A stretch of 25,311 nucleotides of DNA from DUVY01 sp036562755 (GTDB lineage Bacteria > Bacillota > Clostridia > Christensenellales > DUVY01). Numbering within the stretch: position 1 is the first letter of the stretch; every line of letters begins with the position of its first letter. Location: NCBI GenBank assembly GCA_036562755.1, contig DATCJN010000030.1:1-25311 (forward strand). The letters run 5' to 3'. Shown piece by piece: positions 8,711 to 15,040 of this stretch. The notes below the pieces were generated by a model that ran no database searches, was not told where the DNA came from, and worked only from the letters and a program-made list of their open reading frames with translations. The position numbers and the translations under genes are program-made.

Positions 8711-9376
8711 TTACGTGTCGGTGGCAATTCTGATTAATTCGGACAGCGCTTTTTTAACCTCGCTTGCTGAAAAGGAGGGATTGTTGTTTTTATCCGAGCA
8801 TACTCTAAAGGGCGGATAATCGTCGGCGTTATTTCTTAAATAGGATATAAAATCGTCGGATACTCCTTTTATGCTGTGAGGAATGGCGCCTATAATGAGT
8901 CCTAAATATCTGTTTTTATTCTTTAGGTTGTCCAAATTGCGATTAGTCATTTTATTGTAGTCGTCTCTTATTTCTATCTGGTCTTCGCTAAACCCGTAGC
9001 TTTTGCAGATATTTTTTATATCCTGTTTGCTTAGAGTGTTGGTTGAGCCTATAAAGGCGATTTTGCGCATCTTTATGCGTTTTTGCAAAAATTTCATTTT
9101 TTCCGTATGGTTTTCAAACCCGATCATGCGTGACAATATCTCTATCCATTCGTCCAGCATGGCAGGTTCGATGACCCCGTCGTTAGAGTAATAATGATAG
9201 CACATGTCGTGGACAATCTTTTTTATGTTGTCCGATTTTTGTTTCGGGGTAAGCCTTTCATAGTCGTTTACTACCGTGTTCCAATTCTTTTTTTCGTTAA
9301 GTTTTGTTAATATTTCTTTAGAGCTAAATCCGCTAGCTTCGCTTATAGTAACAAAACTATTTGCGCATTCGTCCAT
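8711..9376 (-). CDS. Uncharacterised protein, helical N-terminus with Rossmann-like C-terminal domain
   Basis: 221 residues that I do not recognise as a named family. The first half (about 1-100) is charged and helical, with no signal peptide or membrane segment. From about residue 104 the pattern is an alternating alpha/beta domain: strand KIAFIG, helix, strand IEIRDDY, helix, strand LGLIIGAIPHS, helix, strand PPFRVCSD, then a Ser-rich turn and a final helix (ASEVKKALSEL). The order recalls nucleotide-binding Rossmann-like or DUF2325-like modules, but the resemblance is too weak to name. The start is well supported by a consensus AAAGGAGGT just upstream. The gene is convergent with the DUF4011 helicase and divergent from the thioredoxin-reductase-like gene. 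Its promoter is covered by a perfect inverted repeat, so it is probably regulated. Confidence 0.75.
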   Translation of the reverse strand: MDECANSFVTISEASGFSSKEILTKLNEKKNWNTVVNDYERLTPKQKSDNIKKIVHDMCYHYYSNDGVIEPAMLDEWIEILSRMIGFENHTEKMKFLQKRIKMRKIAFIGSTNTLSKQDIKNICKSYGFSEDQIEIRDDYNKMTNRNLDNLKNKNRYLGLIIGAIPHSIKGVSDDFISYLRNNADDYPPFRVCSDKNNNPSFSASEVKKALSELIRIATDT

Positions 9377-9390
9377 AGCGGAAACCTCCT

Positions 9391-9415
9391 TTGTGTTATT
9401 TTAATTATAACACAA
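9391..9415 (-). promoter_or_regulatory. Perfect 9-bp inverted repeat over the -10 of the 221-residue protein gene (operator candidate)
   Basis: TTGTGTTAT at 9391-9399 and ATAACACAA at 9407-9415 are exact inverted copies around 7 bases. On the minus strand a TATAAT occupies 9409-9404, inside the repeat, and the Shine-Dalgarno begins directly after it. Because transcription would start within or just past the repeat, it is more likely a repressor site on DNA than an RNA hairpin. No good -35 is visible. Confidence 0.55.
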
Positions 9416-9449
9416 TAGTTCAAGTTAAAAATTAAAATCCCATTAAAAA

Positions 9450-9464
9450 TCGCGCTAAGCGCGA
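9450..9464. repeat. Short GC-rich inverted repeat in a divergent intergenic region
   Basis: TCGCGC and GCGCGA flank three bases (TAA). It stands out as GC-rich within AT-rich DNA between two divergent genes. There is no T-run on the plus strand, and no gene upstream on the minus strand that it would terminate. It may be a protein binding site. Confidence 0.3.
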
Positions 9465-9526
9465 ATGCTTTGACTATAAAACTTGCCTGCCTGTGATAAA
9501 ATAACTATGTTAATAAAAAATATATA

Positions 9527-9535
9527 TGCTATAAT
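9527..9535 (+). promoter_or_regulatory. Extended -10 promoter of the thioredoxin-reductase-like gene
   Basis: TGCTATAAT is a perfect extended -10. No convincing -35 lies 17 bases upstream, which is typical of extended -10 promoters. The leader would be about 20 bases and holds AGGAGA at 9552-9557, well spaced for the ATG at 9564. Confidence 0.65.
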
Positions 9536-9563
9536 TTCATAGAGACATTTTAGGAGAAGAACG

Positions 9564-10475
9564 ATGTATGACATTGTTATAATAGGCGGCGGACCCGCGG
9601 GATTGACTTCGGCGCTTTATGCCGCGCGAGCCGGGCTAAAGACAGTAGTTTTTGAAAAAGAGGTTTTAGGGGGCAAGATTACCACGGCTCCCCACGTGGA
9701 AAACTATCCCGCCTTTGTGGAAGGCGTCAACGGGTTTGAATTGGGCGATATGATGGCAAACCAAGCCAAAAAATATGGCGCAGAAATAAACTACGAAGAA
9801 GTAACCGCCTTGAATCTAAAGGATAAAATAAAAACAGTAAAGTTGTCAGATAGAGAAGTCCAGGCCAAAGCTGTAATTTTGGCGATGGGCAGCAAAAACC
9901 GAAAACTCGAAATTGAGGGCGAGGATAAATTAATAGGAAGGGGCATTAGCTACTGCGCCACCTGCGACGGCAATTTCTTCAGAGGTCAAGACGTGGCGAT
10001 AATTGGCGGTGCCAACAGCGCCGTAATGGAAGCGCTGTATCTTGCCAATATAGCCAAAACCGTGCATATCATCTATCGCCGTGATAGTTTTAGAGCGGAA
10101 AAGGTTTTTGTTGACAGACTTGAAAAAGTCCCCAATATCATAAGCCATCTAAACAGCAATATAATAAAACTGATTTCGGATGATGTTTTAAAAGGCGTAA
10201 AAATCCAAAATAACAAAACCTTAGAAACTCAAAAATTATCAATCAGCGGCTTGTTTGTGGCGATCGGACATCTGCCCAATACCGAATTGGTCGAAGACCA
10301 AGTCGAATTGGACTCCAAAAAATATATTATCACTAATGAGGCAATGGCTACAAACCTGGAAGGCGTCTATGCCGCTGGCGATATTAGGTCAAACGCGTTT
10401 AGACAGGTGATAACTGCTTGCGCCGACGGCGCGCGCGCCGCCGAAAGCGCGATAGAATATTTGGCAGGATTATAA
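9564..10475 (+). CDS. trxB: Thioredoxin reductase-like FAD/NAD(P)-dependent oxidoreductase
   Basis: 303 residues, the usual length of bacterial low-molecular-weight thioredoxin reductase. FAD site GGGPAG at residues 9-14; redox-active CATC at 131-134 followed by Asp135 as in TrxB; a second dinucleotide site reading GGANSA; YRRDSFRA where TrxB has the NADP phosphate-binding HRRxxxR; and a C-terminal FAD-contact segment GVYAAGDIRSNAFRQ. It would pass electrons to thioredoxin or a similar small redox protein in the cytoplasm. The third Gly of the second GxGxxA motif is Ala and the His of HRR is Tyr, so cofactor preference is less certain. No thioredoxin gene is adjacent, so a TrxB-like paralog is possible. 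No clear terminator follows. Confidence 0.88.
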   Translation: MYDIVIIGGGPAGLTSALYAARAGLKTVVFEKEVLGGKITTAPHVENYPAFVEGVNGFELGDMMANQAKKYGAEINYEEVTALNLKDKIKTVKLSDREVQAKAVILAMGSKNRKLEIEGEDKLIGRGISYCATCDGNFFRGQDVAIIGGANSAVMEALYLANIAKTVHIIYRRDSFRAEKVFVDRLEKVPNIISHLNSNIIKLISDDVLKGVKIQNNKTLETQKLSISGLFVAIGHLPNTELVEDQVELDSKKYIITNEAMATNLEGVYAAGDIRSNAFRQVITACADGARAAESAIEYLAGL

Positions 10476-10523
10476 ACATATATAATTAAACATAATATAA
10501 TTGACGCCCGCTTATCCGTTTAC

Positions 10524-10552
10524 TTGATTTTTTTGTATATTGCATTTATAAT
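10524..10552 (+). promoter_or_regulatory. Promoter of the GT4/acyltransferase cluster
   Basis: TTGATT at 10524-10529, a 17-base spacer, and TATAAT at 10547-10552. A second TATAAT at 10566-10571 lacks a well-spaced -35. The predicted leader is about 60 bases and T-rich; before the ATG at 10622 only a weak GTGAG is seen as ribosome binding site. Confidence 0.6.
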
Positions 10553-10621
10553 AATGACAATACCCTATAATAGTCATACTGTCTAGATGTAGTTATTATT
10601 TTTTTATAGTGAGATGTATAA

Positions 10622-11857
10622 ATGAGAATCGCCGTTGTTGTTGACACCTATGACGATACAGGACAAGGCACCACGGTTTCGGCTAGAAGGTTTATAAGCG
10701 AATTAAGAAAACGCGGGCACCATGTCATAGTGCTTTCTTACAGCAACCGTTCCGAACCCGATAAAGTAATATTCGATCAATATCATTTACCTATTTTTCA
10801 GCCTTTAATCGATAAAAACGGTATTAATTTAGCAAAGCCCGACGTAAAAAAATTTAAAGAAGCCTTTAAAGACGTGGATTTGGTCCATATATATGTTCCT
10901 TTGCCTTTTGGCTGGACGGCGGCCAAAGTCGCGCATGAAATGGGCGTTCCCGTGTTTACGGCATTCCACATGCACCCGGGCAATGTTTTGTATAATATAA
11001 AACTGGAGCATGTGCCTTTTTTGGAAAAGTTTTTGTTTAGGTTTTTCCATAAAAAGCTTTATCAATATTCCACGGACATACATTGTCCCACCCAATTTGT
11101 TTATGACACTTTAAGAGCGCACGGATATAAGCAAGAATTGCATGTCATAAGCAACGGTTACGACGACAAAAGATTTTATCCAATGGAGGTCGAAAGGCCT
11201 GATAGTTGGAAGGATAAGTTTGTTGTAATGTGCGTAGGCAGGCTTTCCAGAGAAAAAAAGCAAGACGTCGTAATCAAGGCTATCGCCCATAGCAAATATA
11301 AGGACAATATTTTGCTGGTGTTGGCGGGCAACGGCCCTAAGAGAAAAAAATACGAAAAACTAATCAAAAAATATAAAATCAACGCCGAGTTTAAATTCTT
11401 TTCTCAAGACGAATTGCCCAAGGCTCTTAACGCGGCGGACCTTTACGTTCATTGCGCCCAAATTGAGATAGAATCCATCTCTTGTATGGAAGCATTTGCT
11501 ACCGGACTGGTTCCCGTAATAGGCGATTCCAAAAAGAGCGCTACGCATTATTTTGCTTTGGACGAGCGCTCCAAATTTAAAGACGGCGATTATATGGATT
11601 TATGCCGCAAGATTGAATATTGGATAGAGCACCCCGACGAGTTAAACACTATGTCGACTGAATACGCCGAACACGCAAAAAATTACGCTCTTGAAAAATC
11701 GGTGGATAAAATAGAAGAAGTTTATGAAAAATTTTTGTCAAAACACCGCCATCATAAACCTTTACATATTCCTCAACAAGAGTCCATCGAGCTGGAAGAA
11801 AGTCTGGTTCAACCTATTGAAGCAGACGGAATGACCGAAGAAAAAGTCGTATTTTGA
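10622..11857 (+). CDS. GT4 family glycosyltransferase, possibly diacylglycerol glycosyltransferase (first copy)
   Basis: 411 residues with the two-domain GT-B fold. The N-terminal acceptor domain starts MRIAVVVDTYDDTGQGTTVSARR and includes FTAFHMHPGN. The C-terminal donor domain has VGRLSREKKQD and the GT4 EX7E motif at Glu282 and Glu290 (EIESISCME), then GLVPVIG. No signal peptide or membrane helix is present; enzymes like this act at the inner face of the membrane. Two features favour a glycolipid role: resemblance to monoglucosyl-diacylglycerol-synthase-like GT4s, and a PlsC-type acyltransferase in the same cluster. Neither proves it. The protein ends in an acidic tail (EESLVQPIEADG) that is not part of the GT fold and is echoed in the next two proteins. 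The ribosome binding site is weak compared with the second copy. Confidence 0.85.
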   Translation: MRIAVVVDTYDDTGQGTTVSARRFISELRKRGHHVIVLSYSNRSEPDKVIFDQYHLPIFQPLIDKNGINLAKPDVKKFKEAFKDVDLVHIYVPLPFGWTAAKVAHEMGVPVFTAFHMHPGNVLYNIKLEHVPFLEKFLFRFFHKKLYQYSTDIHCPTQFVYDTLRAHGYKQELHVISNGYDDKRFYPMEVERPDSWKDKFVVMCVGRLSREKKQDVVIKAIAHSKYKDNILLVLAGNGPKRKKYEKLIKKYKINAEFKFFSQDELPKALNAADLYVHCAQIEIESISCMEAFATGLVPVIGDSKKSATHYFALDERSKFKDGDYMDLCRKIEYWIEHPDELNTMSTEYAEHAKNYALEKSVDKIEEVYEKFLSKHRHHKPLHIPQQESIELEESLVQPIEADGMTEEKVVF

Positions 11858-11877
11858 GGACGAAGCTTGACAAGACC

Positions 11878-11903
11878 TAAATATACCTAAAACGGTATAT
11901 TTA
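11878..11903. repeat. 10-bp inverted repeat between the two GT4 genes
   Basis: TAAATATACC at 11878-11887 and GGTATATTTA at 11894-11903 form a perfect AT-rich stem around a 6-base loop. T-rich sequence follows but is not a clean T-run, so it may be a weak terminator or attenuator, an mRNA processing or stability element, or an operator. TTGACA lies just upstream at 11867-11872 but has no -10 at normal spacing (TATATT is 23 bases away). Confidence 0.5.
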
Positions 11904-11952
11904 ATATATTTATTTTGATGTATTTATTATATTTTTTATTAGGAGATTATTT

Positions 11953-13179
11953 ATGAGAATTGCTGTAGTTGTTGACATGTATGACAACATGGGCCAGGGT
12001 ACGACTATCTCCGCCAGAAGATTTGTAGGCGAATTGAGAAAACGCGGCCACAGCGTTAAGGTGCTGACTTATAGCAAAACCCCCGAGCCCGACAAAATTA
12101 TGTTTGACCAGTATCATGTTCCCTTTTTTCAGCCTCTGATTGACAAAAACTCGACCAACATGGCTAAGCCCGATGTCCAAAGATTCAGAGAAATTTTCAA
12201 AGAAGTGGATTTCGTTCACGTTTACTTGCCCTTGCCTTTTGGCTGGACGGCCGCAAAGGTAGCGCATGAAATGGGAGTTCCCGTGTTTACGGCATTCCAC
12301 ATGCACCCGGGCAACATTTTGTATAATCTAAAACTTGAACACGTCCCCTTTTTGGAAAGCTTTATCTTTAGGCTTTTTCATAGAAAGTTATATCGCTATT
12401 CTACGGACATTCATTGTCCTACGCAATTTGTTTATGATACTTTAAAAGCGCACGGCTATAAACAAGAGTTGCATGTCATAAGCAACGGTTTTGACGACTC
12501 CAGATATTATCCTATGGAGGTTGAAAGGCCTCAAAGCTGGAAGGATAAATTCGTCATTATGAACGTGGGCAGATTTGCTAATGAGAAAAAGCAAGATATC
12601 TTAATGAAAGCAGTCGCCCATAGCAAATATAAAGACAAGATCTTGGTAGTTTTTGCCGGCAGCGGTCCTAATGAAAAGAAGTATAAAAAGATAGCCAAAA
12701 AATTAAAAATAAACGCGGAGTTTAATTTTTACCCTCAAGAAGAGCTGCCCAAAGCTCTCAACGCAGCGGATCTTTATGTGCATTGCGCGCAAATAGAAAT
12801 AGAATCAATTTCGTGCATGGAAGCTTTCGCTACCGGTCTTGTTCCCCTTATAGGCAAATCCAAAAAGAGCGCCACCAGTTATTTTGCTTTAGACGAGCGT
12901 TCGATATTTAAAGGCGGCGATTATAAAGATTTGAGCGCCAAGATTGATTATTGGGTAGAGCATCCCGAAGAATTAAAAATTATGTCCCAAAAATACGCCG
13001 AACACGCTAAGAATTTTACGGTAGAAAAATCCGTAGAAAAAATAGAAGAAGTTTACCAAGCCTTCCTGGCAAAACACCGTTATCAAAAAGCCGCGATTTA
13101 TAATCAAGAAGAACTTGAAGAGGATTTGGTAACGCCGGTTGACGAAGAAGAAACAATTGAAGAAAAAGTTTTGTTTTGA
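11953..13179 (+). CDS. GT4 family glycosyltransferase, possibly diacylglycerol glycosyltransferase (second copy)
   Basis: 408 residues and clearly a recent paralog of the preceding GT4: long identical blocks include FGWTAAKVAHEMGVPVFTAF and FHMHPGN, and the EX7E segment EIESISCME is the same. Differences cluster in the donor-side loop after VGR (FANEKKQD against LSREKKQD) and in the C-terminal tail, which is again acidic (EEDLVTPVDEEE). It has a strong AGGAGA at 11941-11946. It is followed after 12 bases by the acyltransferase, so these two genes are almost certainly cotranscribed. The two copies may perform consecutive glycosylations (mono- then di-glycosyl lipid) or use different sugars; this is inference from duplication alone. 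Confidence 0.86.
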   Translation: MRIAVVVDMYDNMGQGTTISARRFVGELRKRGHSVKVLTYSKTPEPDKIMFDQYHVPFFQPLIDKNSTNMAKPDVQRFREIFKEVDFVHVYLPLPFGWTAAKVAHEMGVPVFTAFHMHPGNILYNLKLEHVPFLESFIFRLFHRKLYRYSTDIHCPTQFVYDTLKAHGYKQELHVISNGFDDSRYYPMEVERPQSWKDKFVIMNVGRFANEKKQDILMKAVAHSKYKDKILVVFAGSGPNEKKYKKIAKKLKINAEFNFYPQEELPKALNAADLYVHCAQIEIESISCMEAFATGLVPLIGKSKKSATSYFALDERSIFKGGDYKDLSAKIDYWVEHPEELKIMSQKYAEHAKNFTVEKSVEKIEEVYQAFLAKHRYQKAAIYNQEELEEDLVTPVDEEETIEEKVLF

Positions 13180-13191
13180 GGGTGTCCAAAG

Positions 13192-13917
13192 ATGAAATTT
13201 GATTATTCTAAAAAAGATTACTTATTTCCAAAATGGTATATAAAGGTATATTCATTTTTACTGTTTTGGATTTTAGTTCCTGTATTGCTTATTATAAAAC
13301 ACTTTATTTTAAGAGTAAAAGTCAAGGGCAAAAAATATTACAGACAGATAAAAAAGCAAGGTGCCGTCATCGTATCCAACCATGTGCATGAATTTGACGC
13401 GCCCATGATCGGCATGTCAATTTTGCCTCGCAGAATGGTTATAGTCTCTTTGGAAGACAACTTTAAGAGCGACTTTATGGGCTGGCTGATTTACGGTCTA
13501 GGCGCCCGTCCCTTGCCCAAAGATTTAAGGCATGTTAAGAGCTTTATAGAAGCTTTCGCTGAGTTTGCGAAATCGGGCAAAAAGGTGCTAATATATCCTG
13601 AAGCGCATTTAATCAGGCGCTGCCCTAAACTTAGAGAATTTAAAACGGGCGCGTTTAGAATAGCCGTTGAAGCGGGCGTTCCCGTTTTGCCCGTTTGCTA
13701 CACATACAGAGGCAAACGACTCACTCTTAACTTCCTGCCTCCTATTTATGTTCAAGAAGGCGAGGACGCAAAGGCTCTAACCCAAAGAACATATAACATA
13801 ATGAATGAGTTCTTCACCAAAGAAATGGCTAAAAACCAAGTCATTGACACTATCCCCGAAGAAGAACCCTTGGTCGAGACGATCGAGGAAGACGAAGTCG
13901 TCTCCAGGCACGCATAA
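13192..13917 (+). CDS. PlsC-type 1-acyl-glycerol-3-phosphate acyltransferase family protein
   Basis: 241 residues. A hydrophobic N-terminal membrane segment spans about residues 19-40. The HX4D catalytic motif is present as NHVHEFD (His64, Asp69), and the second block reads YPEAHLIRRCPKLREFKTGAF (Glu137), where PlsC proteins usually have EGTRS; the spacing is right. A third block, VPVLPVCYTYRG, is also typical. The family transfers an acyl chain to lysophosphatidate at the inner membrane face. The gene starts 12 bases after the second GT4 (GAGGG precedes the ATG), placing it in a lipid or glycolipid operon, and a strong terminator follows. The last 25 residues are acidic (EEEPLVETIEEDE) and resemble the tails of both GT4s. 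Whether the substrate is lysophosphatidate or another lysolipid cannot be told from sequence. Confidence 0.85.
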   Translation: MKFDYSKKDYLFPKWYIKVYSFLLFWILVPVLLIIKHFILRVKVKGKKYYRQIKKQGAVIVSNHVHEFDAPMIGMSILPRRMVIVSLEDNFKSDFMGWLIYGLGARPLPKDLRHVKSFIEAFAEFAKSGKKVLIYPEAHLIRRCPKLREFKTGAFRIAVEAGVPVLPVCYTYRGKRLTLNFLPPIYVQEGEDAKALTQRTYNIMNEFFTKEMAKNQVIDTIPEEEPLVETIEEDEVVSRHA

Positions 13918-13943
13918 TTTATCAGTTAATCGCATATGTTTAA

Positions 13944-13976
13944 AAAAGCCCTTTTATTAATAAAGGGCTTTTATTG
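13944..13976 (+). terminator. Intrinsic terminator after the GT4/acyltransferase operon
   Basis: An 11-bp stem (13944-13954 with 13962-13972, core AGCCCTTT/AAAGGGCT) and a 7-base loop, followed by TTTTATT. It overlaps the -35 region of the next promoter. Confidence 0.85.
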
Positions 13977-14003
13977 ATTTAATATAATAAATAATGGTAT
14001 AAT
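13974..14003 (+). promoter_or_regulatory. Promoter of the HAD phosphatase gene, giving a near-leaderless mRNA
   Basis: TTGATT at 13974-13979, an 18-base spacer, and TATAAT at 13998-14003. With the usual distance from -10 to start site, transcription begins about 14009-14011, only 2-4 bases before the ATG at 14013. No Shine-Dalgarno sequence lies in the 20 bases upstream. Confidence 0.65.
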
Positions 14004-14012
14004 ATAGTCCAT

Positions 14013-14660
14013 ATGAATCACGAGTTATTTGAGCAGGTTAAAGCTTATTTTATTGACTTTGACAGGACATTGGTGGATTCCGTTAAGATAGAAAAAAAGG
14101 CGCTTAAGGCTACTTTGAAGGTGTTGGGCGTTTATCGCGACGGCATGGAAATTGAGCACAAAAACAACTTCAGAGAAGTCATTAGTAATATCAACTCAAA
14201 ATACGGCCTAAATTTAGAATTTGATACGGTTGAGAAAGAATTTATCAAGCAGGCCCTCCCCCTTTACGAAAAAGAGTGCGAACTAAAAGACGGCGCCAGA
14301 GAATTTTGGCTTTGGGCGAAAAACAACAATAAAAAAATTTACATCATCACTCTCAACGAAAGAATTTTTGTCCAAGCCGTTTTGAGAAAATACGGGCTGG
14401 AAGCGGACGGAATATACACCCGACGCGACACGGGCATTCATAAGCGCGACGGGGCGTTATTTTTATACGCCTTTTCACATTCAGGATTTGAGCCTGGCGA
14501 ATGCGCGGTTATAGAAGATTACCCTTATTATATAATCTCCATAAAAGAAACGGGCTGCAAGATTGTGGGTATGTACGACAACCAGCCCGAAGACGAAATT
14601 AATCTATTATACGATATCTCCGATATCTTTATTAAGGATTTTCGGGAACTGATTTTTTAG
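14013..14660 (+). CDS. HAD superfamily hydrolase (phosphatase-like)
   Basis: 215 residues with all four HAD motifs: DFDRT (nucleophile Asp15, acid/base Asp17), Thr113 in IITLNE, Lys144 in HKRDG, and the metal-binding acidic motif with Asp169 in IEDYPYY. A helical cap lies between motifs I and II. The substrate is not predictable; phosphoglycolate or sugar-phosphate phosphatase activity is usual for this size. The start is fixed by motif I beginning at residue 13, so the protein cannot start much later, and the promoter rules out an earlier start. The 3' end overlaps the convergent spoIIID by 29 bases with no terminator between them, so its transcript may run antisense through spoIIID to the hairpin near 15000. 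Confidence 0.85.
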   Translation: MNHELFEQVKAYFIDFDRTLVDSVKIEKKALKATLKVLGVYRDGMEIEHKNNFREVISNINSKYGLNLEFDTVEKEFIKQALPLYEKECELKDGAREFWLWAKNNNKKIYIITLNERIFVQAVLRKYGLEADGIYTRRDTGIHKRDGALFLYAFSHSGFEPGECAVIEDYPYYIISIKETGCKIVGMYDNQPEDEINLLYDISDIFIKDFRELIF

Positions 14661-14904
14661 ATTTTAGGTATTTTATCTTAGTGGCTAGTCCGCCCCTTAT
14701 GTGCCGCTCAGACAGGTTTATATCCAAAACCCTGCGGACTTGTTCGAATAAGTCCTCGTCTATTTCGGGCAATCTCTCGGTTATGTCTTTGTGAACGGTC
14801 GATTTGCTTATATTAAAAACTTTGGCGGCTTCCCTAACTGTCTTTTTATTCTCGACAAAATAATACCCCAAATCCAAAGCCCTTTTTATAATATACTCTC
14901 TCAT
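14632..14904 (-). CDS. spoIIID: Sporulation transcription factor SpoIIID
   Basis: 90 residues closely matching SpoIIID, the mother-cell transcription factor that acts with sigma-E during sporulation. Recognisable features: N-terminal YIIKRALDLGYYFVENKKTV; a helix-turn-helix with the hallmark SKSTVHKDITERLPEID (residues about 33-49); and the basic C-terminal patch RHIRGGLATKIKYLK (residues about 67-81), which binds DNA in the minor groove. The length is typical (80-95 residues). The start is the ATG at 14904, preceded by GGGGG only three bases away, a poor ribosome binding site. A sigma-E-like promoter lies just upstream. This gene is the strongest evidence that the organism forms endospores. 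Confidence 0.95.
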   Translation of the reverse strand: MREYIIKRALDLGYYFVENKKTVREAAKVFNISKSTVHKDITERLPEIDEDLFEQVRRVLDINLSERHIRGGLATKIKYLKSKKSVPENP

Positions 14905-14921
14905 ATGCCCCCAAAAAATCT

Positions 14922-14950
14922 ATTGTATATAAATTTATTTTTCAAAATGC
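14922..14950 (-). promoter_or_regulatory. Sigma-E-like promoter of spoIIID
   Basis: On the minus strand GCATTTT (14950-14944) is followed by 14 bases and TATACAAT (14929-14922). As I recall it, the sigma-E consensus is close to KMATATT, 13-15 bases, CATACAMT; this matches 6 of 7 and 7 of 8. The predicted start site is near 14915, about ten bases before the ATG. SpoIIID is a sigma-E target in Bacillus and Clostridium (family knowledge). Confidence 0.65.
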
Positions 14951-14984
14951 GATATTATGCGTCAAAATTCGCGATAAGACAAAC

Positions 14985-15014
14985 AAAAAAAGCCTTCTAT
15001 AAGAAGGCTTTTTT
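14985..15014 (-). terminator. Intrinsic terminator of the NadE-like gene (bidirectional)
   Basis: AAAAAAGCCTTC pairs with GAAGGCTTTTTT around a 5-base loop. On the minus strand it ends in a T-run 27 bases past the stop of the gene at 15041. On the plus strand it also has a T-run and could stop read-through from the HAD gene. Confidence 0.85.
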
Positions 15015-15040
15015 AGTGTTTGTTCTAAACTCTTTTTAAT

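Noticed and set aside
11867..11901. TTGACA with TATATT as a promoter for the second GT4 gene
   Set aside because: The spacer is 23 bases, too long for a sigma-A promoter, and the TATATT is part of the inverted repeat.
14791..15039. Plus-strand frame of 82 codons opposite spoIIID
   Set aside because: It runs through the spoIIID promoter and a terminator hairpin, has no ribosome binding site, and has no recognisable protein features.
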